Shown here: positions 6,711-12,530 of the stretch, in pieces
Position numbering within the stretch: the stretch's first letter is position 1
How the letters are laid out: each line of letters opens with the position of its first letter
Origin: an uncultured Collinsella sp.
Lineage (GTDB): Bacteria; Actinomycetota; Coriobacteriia; Coriobacteriales; Coriobacteriaceae
Reading direction: 5' to 3'
NCBI GenBank assembly: GCA_938023905.1
Contig: CALJCO010000069.1
Location: 1 to 12,530, forward strand
Length of the DNA: 12,530 bases
Position numbers and translations under genes: made by a program
The notes under the pieces: generated by a model
The model's database searches: none
Told to the model about the DNA's origin: nothing
Seen by the model: only the letters and a program-made list of their open reading frames with translations

Positions 6711-7826
6711 CTAACGCAAACCCTCTACCGCATCCGCCAGAAGAGCGGCGGCTCTATCCTGAGCCAGACCACGCGCCGCCTGACGCATGGCGTCGCGCAC
6801 CGCAGCGTCATCTATCAGGTGCAGCAGCTCGTCGGCAGAGGCAGGGGCATCGATATCGGCATCGGCGCATAGCACGCCGGCACCGGCATCGACCAGGTAA
6901 CGCGCATTCGTGGTCTGGTGATCGGCCGTGGCGTGCGGGTACGGCACTAGTACCGAGGGCACGGCAAGCGCGGCGATCTCGGCCACGCTCGAGGCACCGG
7001 AACGCGAGAGCACCAGATCGGCCGCAGCCAGCATATCGCCCATGTTGTCGATATAGGGCTGGACACGATAGCGCTTCGCCTCCTCGGGCGTCAGCGCCAA
7101 AGCGCGCTCGGTCTCCTCAAAGCCGTCGGCACCCGTCGAATGCAAAATGTAGAGATTCTCGCGGGTCAGCAGCTCACCCTTGAGCGAGGCAACGCGCTCA
7201 TTGAGATGCTGAGCACCGAGTGAACCGCCAAAGACGAGCAGAAGCGTCGCGTCCTCGGGCACGCCGAGCGTCTTGCGACCGCGAGCGCGATCGCCCTCGA
7301 TCACCGAACGACGCACGGGATTACCCGTCATGAGCACATGGTCGGGGTCGCCCTCGCGCTCAAAGACCGCGCGGGCCGCAGGTACCGAAATGCACACGCG
7401 GGCGGCATGCGAGTTCATCATCTTATTGGCCAGCCCCGGAACAGAGTTCTGCTCGTGCAGCAGATACGGAACGCCGGCGTCCTTGCACCAGCCCAGCAGC
7501 GGGACCTCAACGTAAGCACCAAAGCCGATAGCGGCATCGGGCTTACCGACCTTCGAGAAGTGACTGGCAAGCGCACGCTTCGCCTTGTTGACGCGCCACA
7601 GCGAGGTCAGCGCCGTCCAGGGACGGGAGCGATCGAAGCCCGTGACCGTGATGGGCACAAAGTCGAATCCGGCCTCGGGAACCAGACGACCCTCGAGCTT
7701 GCGCGATTGGCCCACGAACACAACGTGATGGCCGCGGTCACGCAGCTCCTCGGCCAAGGCGAGCGCGGGGTTGATATGTCCTGCCGTGCCGCCAGCTGCA
7801 ATAGCAACGGTCATCTTATCGGTCAT
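6711..7826 (-). CDS. murG: Lipid II synthase: UDP-GlcNAc transferase MurG
   Basis: MurG is a GT-B glycosyltransferase on the inner face of the membrane. It transfers GlcNAc from UDP-GlcNAc to lipid I to give lipid II. The 371-residue protein has the N-terminal glycine-rich loop AAGGTAGHINPALAL (10-24) with His17. GFGAYVEVPL (101-110) reads GAY where GGY is more usual. HEQNSVPGLANK (124-135) follows, then the second glycine loop FGGSLGAQHLNE (199-210). The UDP-GlcNAc-binding part is SRSGASSVAEIAAL (274-287), with the DHQTTNA motif at 302-308. The ATG at 7826 has GAAGGG 6 nt upstream; an in-frame start at 7859 lacks support. The start lies inside the 3' end of ftsW with an 11-nt overlap, which suggests coupling between the flanking lipid II steps. 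Confidence 0.97.
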   Translation of the reverse strand: MTDKMTVAIAAGGTAGHINPALALAEELRDRGHHVVFVGQSRKLEGRLVPEAGFDFVPITVTGFDRSRPWTALTSLWRVNKAKRALASHFSKVGKPDAAIGFGAYVEVPLLGWCKDAGVPYLLHEQNSVPGLANKMMNSHAARVCISVPAARAVFEREGDPDHVLMTGNPVRRSVIEGDRARGRKTLGVPEDATLLLVFGGSLGAQHLNERVASLKGELLTRENLYILHSTGADGFEETERALALTPEEAKRYRVQPYIDNMGDMLAAADLVLSRSGASSVAEIAALAVPSVLVPYPHATADHQTTNARYLVDAGAGVLCADADIDAPASADELLHLIDDAAVRDAMRQAARGLAQDRAAALLADAVEGLR

Positions 7827-9336
7827 GGTAATCCCTTCGTACACGCGGCCCCTGGTCATCGGTGCGCAAACGCGCCGACGGGTCCGAATTCAAATCGATT
7901 CGATTATATCCGCCGCCCGCATTGCGAGGAGTGGGGCGCTGCGGACGACCTTGCGGCGCTGTTCGCTGACGCGGACGGGCCGCCGGCTCGGTCGCAGAGC
8001 CATCCAGAACGGTAAAGCCGTTACGCGAAGATCGCTCGCCGCGCACGTGGGGCACGCCGGCGGTACTCTCATCCATAACGGCAAAGCTCTCGCGGCGACG
8101 GTCGTACTCATCGCGACGGGCACTCTCATACGAAACGCGAAGGATCAGACCGGCAAGCATAAGCGACACAATAATCGACGAGCCGCCGTAGCTAATAAAC
8201 GGCAGTGGCTTGCCCGTCATGGGAAACACATTGAGAATGCCCAGCGCGTTGATCAAAAACTGCACCGCAAGAATGACCGCGGAACCCGATGCCATAAGTG
8301 CTCCGCGACGGTCGGTCGCCTGCTCGGCAATGCGAAACGCCGAGTAGATCAGCATCGCAAACACCAAAATGAACAGCACGGTTCCGATAAAGCCAACTTC
8401 CTCGCCGATAATAGCCAAGATGTAGTCGTTATGCGCCTCGGGCAAATACGAGTACTTCATGGTGGAGTTGCCGATACCGCGACCGAACAGGCCGCCCGAG
8501 GCAAACGCCATGATGGCAAGCGTGGCCTGATAGCCGTCACCATACTCGTCGGCCCAAGGGTTCAAGGCAACCTGAATACGCACCATACGGTATGGCTCTG
8601 CGACAAGCGCAATCACGATCACGAGAATGCCGAAGATTAGCACGCCGATGATAAATCTGGGGTCGAGACCCGCAAACAACGCCATGCACATGAGGGTCAG
8701 CAAGATGATCAGAACGGTGCCAAAATCGGGCTGAACAAAAATCAGGAAGAGCGAAATGCCCAGGTAGCCGCCCATCTTGCGAAGAAACTCGTTGATGTTG
8801 CCGCCGGGCGAAAAGATGCGGTCGAGCATGATGGCCGAATACGCGATGGCGAACGGCTTTAAAAACTCAGACGGCTGGAACTGAATACCGGCGATGTTGA
8901 GCCAACGCGTGGCGCCACGACTGCCGCTGCCCATAAAGAACACCAGAACCAGTAGCCCTATCATGCCCATGAGGAAGATCCTGAGCACGTCTTCCCCAAA
9001 CCAACTGTCCGGCAAGATGCGCACGATGGCAACCATAGCCAGCACGCCAACTCCGGCAAACGCGGCCTGTCGAAACAGGAAAAACGTCGCCGAACCATTC
9101 TCATGCAGCGCCTCGACCGAAGATGCCGAGTACACCATCAGCAAGCCAAAGCAAACCAAGCTAAACAGGCAAGCCATAAATATCAAACGGGGGCGCATGA
9201 TGCGGGCGGGGACGCCGGCAATATAGCGCTCACTGAACGTCTGCCCGCCGCATCCGGAACGCGGCGTGCTACGCAGCGAGGAAGCACGGTCCGAGTCGGG
9301 CCTCCTCATATCACTTCGGGGGCTCTCCTCTCTCAC
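7816..9336 (-). CDS. ftsW: Septal peptidoglycan glycan polymerase FtsW (SEDS family)
   Basis: FtsW is a polytopic membrane enzyme that polymerises lipid II into glycan strands at the septum with its partner class B PBP (FtsI). With the start used here it has 506 residues. A hydrophilic N-terminus of about 50 residues precedes a multi-span SEDS core (about 51-402). Landmarks are QFQPSEFLKPF (152-162), VQPDFGT (201-207), GLFGRGIGNS (282-291) and YLPEAHNDYILAIIGEEVGF (297-316). Asp304 there matches the essential Asp of SEDS polymerases. PLPFISYGGSS (378-388) is typical of the family. A tail of about 105 residues, rich in Arg, Pro and Gln, follows the last span and is unusually long. I chose GTG at 9336 because AGGGG lies 6 nt upstream, overlapping the murD stop. 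TTG at 9342 and ATG at 9309 remain possible. FtsW, not RodA or SpoVE, is inferred from the dcw context. Confidence 0.94.
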   Translation of the reverse strand: MREESPRSDMRRPDSDRASSLRSTPRSGCGGQTFSERYIAGVPARIMRPRLIFMACLFSLVCFGLLMVYSASSVEALHENGSATFFLFRQAAFAGVGVLAMVAIVRILPDSWFGEDVLRIFLMGMIGLLVLVFFMGSGSRGATRWLNIAGIQFQPSEFLKPFAIAYSAIMLDRIFSPGGNINEFLRKMGGYLGISLFLIFVQPDFGTVLIILLTLMCMALFAGLDPRFIIGVLIFGILVIVIALVAEPYRMVRIQVALNPWADEYGDGYQATLAIMAFASGGLFGRGIGNSTMKYSYLPEAHNDYILAIIGEEVGFIGTVLFILVFAMLIYSAFRIAEQATDRRGALMASGSAVILAVQFLINALGILNVFPMTGKPLPFISYGGSSIIVSLMLAGLILRVSYESARRDEYDRRRESFAVMDESTAGVPHVRGERSSRNGFTVLDGSATEPAARPRQRTAPQGRPQRPTPRNAGGGYNRIDLNSDPSARLRTDDQGPRVRRDYHDR

Positions 9337-9345
9337 CGGCAACCC

Positions 9346-10752
9346 CTATTCCGTTTGCGATTTCGCTGCCGCGGCAAGCTGGGCAACGTAGTCCTTAAAC
9401 ACGCGACCGCGCTCCTCGTAGCCCGAGAACTCGTCGAACGAAGAGCAGGCGGGAGAAAGTAGGATCACGTCGCCGCGGCTCGAGAGCGAGCGGGCAACGT
9501 CAACGGCATCGCGCAGATCATCGGCCTGGGCGATATCCACGTCACCATCGACATCGGCCTCGTCCATAGCGGCGGTAAAGCGCTCGCGCGCATCGCCAAA
9601 GCAAACGACCGAGCGCACGTTGTCCATAACGACGCGGGCAAAGTCCGCAAGCGGCGTACCCTTATCGTGGCCGCCGAGCAGCAAGATCACGTCGTCATCG
9701 GGAAACGCCGTCAGGGCCTTTTCGACCGCATCGGTGTTCGTTGCCTTGGAATCGTTGACGTAGCGCACGCCATCGATCTCGCCGCAGGGTTCCACGCGGT
9801 GCTCGAGCGGCTGGAACGATGCCAAACCGCGGCAAATGCCCTCGGGATCGGCACCGACGGCCAGAGCAGCCGTGGCGGCACATAGGGCATTGATGACGTT
9901 GTGGTGGCCCGAGATCTTGAGCTCGGACGTGGCGACAAGCTGAGTCTCGACGCCCTTCAGGCGGACGACCATCTTGCCGTCGCGCACAAAGGCGGCGTCT
10001 GCACCCTCGGGCTCGTCAAAAGCGACCTTGCAGATGCGGCGGCCCGGTGTGTAGATGTACTCATCGAACTCATGGATGCCGGCATCCTCAACGTCGATAA
10101 CCACGAGGTCGTCGTCGACCATATTCTCGAACAACTTGATCTTGGCAAGCGCATAGTTCTTGTGGCTCTTGTGCCAGCCCAGGTGATCGGGCGTGATGTT
10201 GAGCAGCACCGCCACGCGAGGATGAAGCTCGGCGGTCGTAGCAATCTGATAACTCGACAGCTCGGCCACAAACCACTCATTGTGCGCGCGGCCGTCGATC
10301 TCGTTCACCGGCGGCTCACCAATGTTGCCGACGGCCACGCTGGCCTCGCCGGCAGCTTTAAGCAGATAGTCCGTGAGCGACGTAGTCGTCGTCTTGCCGT
10401 TGGTGCCCGTGATGGCGATCCAATCTTGGGGAGACAGGCGATAGGCAAACTCGGGCTCGCCCATAATCTGAGCGGCATGCTCGCGCCCAGCCTTAAAGAA
10501 GGCCGAGAACTCCGAGATACCCGGGCATGTCACGCACACGTCATAGGCACCCTCGACCTGCTCGGAGCCGTAGACAAACGACGCACCCTGCGCCTCGAGC
10601 GCACGTGTGGCGTCATTGGGCTCGGAGGTACCGCCGCCATACACGGTCGTAGCGCTCACGCGCTCGGGGTGGGCCAACGCCCAACGGGCGACATCGAGAC
10701 CGGATTTACCCTGCCCCAAAACGAGCAGGCTAAAGACATCAGCAAGAGGCAT
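9346..10752 (-). CDS. murD: UDP-N-acetylmuramoyl-L-alanine--D-glutamate ligase MurD
   Basis: MurD is the cytoplasmic ATP-dependent ligase that adds D-Glu to UDP-MurNAc-L-Ala. The 468-residue protein has an N-terminal domain with LVLGQGKSGLDVARW (10-24) and TCPGIS (75-80). The P-loop ITGTNGKTTTTSL (114-126) follows. AELSSYQI (163-170) and LLNITPDHLGWH (183-194) belong to the central domain, and Lys204 in KNYALAKIKLF is a candidate for the carbamylated lysine. HHNVINALCA (283-292) and YVNDSKATNTDA (331-342) come next, then GGHDKG (360-365) and LLSPACSSFDEF (431-442) in the C-terminal domain. The start lies 9 nt after the mraY stop, with only a weak ribosome site, so coupling is likely. Its stop lies 9 nt before the ftsW start used here. 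Confidence 0.97.
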   Translation of the reverse strand: MPLADVFSLLVLGQGKSGLDVARWALAHPERVSATTVYGGGTSEPNDATRALEAQGASFVYGSEQVEGAYDVCVTCPGISEFSAFFKAGREHAAQIMGEPEFAYRLSPQDWIAITGTNGKTTTTSLTDYLLKAAGEASVAVGNIGEPPVNEIDGRAHNEWFVAELSSYQIATTAELHPRVAVLLNITPDHLGWHKSHKNYALAKIKLFENMVDDDLVVIDVEDAGIHEFDEYIYTPGRRICKVAFDEPEGADAAFVRDGKMVVRLKGVETQLVATSELKISGHHNVINALCAATAALAVGADPEGICRGLASFQPLEHRVEPCGEIDGVRYVNDSKATNTDAVEKALTAFPDDDVILLLGGHDKGTPLADFARVVMDNVRSVVCFGDARERFTAAMDEADVDGDVDIAQADDLRDAVDVARSLSSRGDVILLSPACSSFDEFSGYEERGRVFKDYVAQLAAAAKSQTE

Positions 10753-10761
10753 GAAAGACCA

Positions 10762-11781
10762 CTATCCCAACTGGAAGAACAGGGCGAGGCCAACGGCGCC
10801 AAAGGCCGCGGCGATAATCCAAAAACGGATAACGACCTTGGTCTCGGCCCAGCCCATCTTTTCGAAATGATGATGAATGGGCGCCATAAGGAAGACGCGC
10901 TTGTGCGTAAAGTGGAAATAGACAACCTGGATCATGACCGACAGGGTCTCGACGATAAACAGACCGCCGATGATGAGGGAAACGACTTCGGTGTTGGTAA
11001 TGATGGAGGCGCAGGCAAACGCGGCACCCAGGGCAAGCGAGCCGGTATCGCCCATAAAGATGCTCGCCGGGTAGCAGTTGAACCACAAAAAGCCCAGGCA
11101 GGCACCGGCGCACGCCGTGCAGAAGATGGACAGGTTCACGTCACCGTGTAAAAACGCCATGGCGGCCATGGCGAGCATGGCAATCATGGAAGTGCCGCCG
11201 GCAAGGCCGTCCAGACCATCGGTCAGGTTCACGGCATTGGAAAGACCGGCGATCATCAGCCAGCAAAATACAATGTAGAGCCACGGGAACGAAAGGCCGC
11301 AGATGGTGGTCGAAAGAACACCGAGGTCAATCGTCAGGCCGCCGGGAAAACGAATCTCGGGGGCGACGCCGCACCAATTGACGGCGAGCACGGTAAAAGT
11401 GACGCAGATGATGGTCAGACCGATCATCTTGGCGTGAGGCGTCAGGCCGAGCGAACGACCATGCGTGACGGAGGTCAGATCGTCGATAAGACCCAAAACG
11501 CCGGTGGCCAGCGTGGCAAGCAGCACGAGCACGAGCTCGGTGGTGAGCTTGCCCATCAGCAGGCAGGTCAGCGAGATCGCGACAAGGATGATGACGCCGC
11601 CCATGGTCGGCGTACCCTGTTTAATCAAATGACGCTTGGGGCCATCGGCTCGGACCTGTTGGCCGATACCCTCGACCTTCAGCAGCTTGATCCACCACGG
11701 CATAAGCAGCAACGCAATGGCGGCAGCGATGCCAAGTCCCAAAAAGGCCTGATACGTAGGATACGAGGGATTGCCGAACAT
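10762..11781 (-). CDS. mraY: Phospho-MurNAc-pentapeptide translocase MraY (lipid I synthase)
   Basis: MraY is an integral membrane enzyme that transfers phospho-MurNAc-pentapeptide to undecaprenyl phosphate, giving lipid I. The 339-residue protein is of slightly short, normal length and has about ten hydrophobic spans. Family motifs are DGPKRHLIKQGTPTMGG (46-62), LGLIDDLTS (96-104) with the two Mg-site Asp residues Asp100 and Asp101, and LSNAVNLTDGLDGLAGG (180-196). FMGDTGSLALG (242-252) holds Asp245, and MAPIHHHFEKMGW (299-311) holds the His triad. One residue stands out: where E. coli has DDYRK this protein has DDLTS, so the conserved Lys is replaced by Ser104. The later Lys118 is kept. The ATG is 3 nt past the murF stop, and murD starts 9 nt after its own stop. 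Confidence 0.97.
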   Translation of the reverse strand: MFGNPSYPTYQAFLGLGIAAAIALLLMPWWIKLLKVEGIGQQVRADGPKRHLIKQGTPTMGGVIILVAISLTCLLMGKLTTELVLVLLATLATGVLGLIDDLTSVTHGRSLGLTPHAKMIGLTIICVTFTVLAVNWCGVAPEIRFPGGLTIDLGVLSTTICGLSFPWLYIVFCWLMIAGLSNAVNLTDGLDGLAGGTSMIAMLAMAAMAFLHGDVNLSIFCTACAGACLGFLWFNCYPASIFMGDTGSLALGAAFACASIITNTEVVSLIIGGLFIVETLSVMIQVVYFHFTHKRVFLMAPIHHHFEKMGWAETKVVIRFWIIAAAFGAVGLALFFQLG

Positions 11782-11784
11782 GGG

Positions 11785-12530
11785 CTAGCACACACCTTCC
11801 ACAAAGCGGTCGAGCTCAACAAAACGGGAACCCTTGACCAGTACAACATCATGATTATCAAGCGCGCCGCCCATGCGGTCGAGCACCTGTTGATAATCGG
11901 AGAACACCTGGATGCGGTCCTCGTCCATGCCCATCATGCGTGCGGCATCGGCCATAAGCTGGGCCAGCTCACCACCCACGCACGCCAGCATGTCGAGCTT
12001 CTTGGCGGCGGCATAGGCGCCCACGAGCTCATGCATGCGAGGAGCCTCATCGCCCATCTCGCCCATCTCGCCCAGGATCGCCATGCGAGACCCCGTGCAC
12101 GAAAGCGAGCACAGCAGATCGAGGCCAGCAGCCATGGATTCGGCACTGGCGTTATAGGAGTCATCGATGACGCGTGCACCGCTCTTGGCGCGCTTGATCT
12201 CCTGGCGGTGTCCGGTGATCGTGAGACCCCTAAAGGCAGCATCGATCTGCTCGGGCGTCACGCCCAGGCGATAGGCAACCGCGGCGGCCTTAACGGCATT
12301 AGGAACGGACTGCACGCCGGGGATGGCAAGCATGGTATCGATCGTCTCGCCCTGGCCAAAATCGAGCGTAAAGACCGGACGGCCTTCGTCATCAACGCGA
12401 ACGTCGCGGGCACGGACCTCATCATCGTCCGAGACGCCGGCCAGCATCACGTCGATACCAGCAGGTTGGGCGAACGTGTCGCGAATGAACGGCGTAAAGT
12501 CGTCCTCACCGCCCAAAACCAGCAGCGGCA
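11785..12530 (-). CDS. murF: UDP-MurNAc-tripeptide--D-Ala-D-Ala ligase MurF (5' end cut by the window edge)
   Basis: This is the C-terminal part (about 248 codons) of the ligase that adds D-Ala-D-Ala to the UDP-MurNAc tripeptide, completing the pentapeptide used by MraY. The frame stays open to the right edge, so the start and the P-loop are outside; a TTG near 12516 is internal, not a start. Visible landmarks are the HN-motif region PNAVKAAAVAYRLGV, with Pro-Asn where HN is usual; the MurF signature VIDDSYNASAESM; ILGEMGEMGDEA; and the terminal DVVLVKGSRFVELDRFVE. These order and content features match MurF better than MurE. The TAG lies 3 nt before the mraY start, so the two are co-transcribed and probably coupled. 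Confidence 0.95.
   Translation of the reverse strand, partial: PLLVLGGEDDFTPFIRDTFAQPAGIDVMLAGVSDDDEVRARDVRVDDEGRPVFTLDFGQGETIDTMLAIPGVQSVPNAVKAAAVAYRLGVTPEQIDAAFRGLTITGHRQEIKRAKSGARVIDDSYNASAESMAAGLDLLCSLSCTGSRMAILGEMGEMGDEAPRMHELVGAYAAAKKLDMLACVGGELAQLMADAARMMGMDEDRIQVFSDYQQVLDRMGGALDNHDVVLVKGSRFVELDRFVEGVC

Noticed and set aside
12051..12068. Tandem copy of a 9-nt unit in murF
   Set aside because: It encodes the GEMGEMGD piece at a place where MurF normally has a similar G-D/E-M-x-E-L-G motif, so it is likely ordinary protein sequence and not a repeat element.
1..12530. Search for insertion sequences, CRISPR arrays, tRNA or rRNA genes, phage genes or defence islands
   Set aside because: Nothing of this kind seen; the window is a compact core-genome cluster with uniform codon use by eye.

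Overview
The window is a stretch of the dcw (division and cell wall) cluster of a high-GC bacterium. Every gene I can support lies on the minus strand, so transcription runs from right to left. Gene order in the direction of transcription is murF (5' end outside the window), mraY, murD, ftsW, murG, murC, murB, ftsQ, ftsZ, a strong rho-independent terminator, then pgeF and a 5' portion of pstS that runs off the left edge. High GC content, the absence of ftsA between ftsQ and ftsZ, and murB placed between murC and ftsQ all suggest an actinobacterium. My best guess is the Coriobacteriia (Collinsella-like). That placement is an inference from general character and gene order, not from a database match.

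Region by region: positions 12530 to 3065 hold eight tightly packed genes. Gaps are 3 to 9 nt or the genes overlap, apart from a 97-nt gap between murG and murC. They encode the cytoplasmic steps of peptidoglycan precursor synthesis (MurB, MurC, MurD, MurF), the two membrane-linked steps to lipid I and lipid II (MraY, MurG), the septal glycan polymerase FtsW and the divisome protein FtsQ. A gap of about 200 bp with AT-rich sequence and several short inverted repeats precedes ftsZ (2865 to 1711), which makes it a likely place for separate control of ftsZ. A stem-loop with a T-tract follows ftsZ and closes the unit.

Downstream, a leader of about 150 bp with a GC-rich hairpin and two small palindromes precedes pgeF (YlmD/YfiH family, proposed to edit peptidoglycan precursors). 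The pgeF stop overlaps the start of pstS (phosphate-binding lipoprotein) in an ATGA arrangement.

Together the genes carry UDP-MurNAc-peptide assembly through lipid II export and polymerisation to Z-ring-guided septum synthesis. I see no mobile elements, CRISPR arrays, tRNA or rRNA genes, and no defence system. I do not find a wholly new system here. The points most worth a second look are a substituted conserved lysine in MraY, the very long basic N-terminus of FtsQ, the long arginine-rich C-terminal tail of FtsW, the ftsZ leader, and the coupling of pstS to pgeF.
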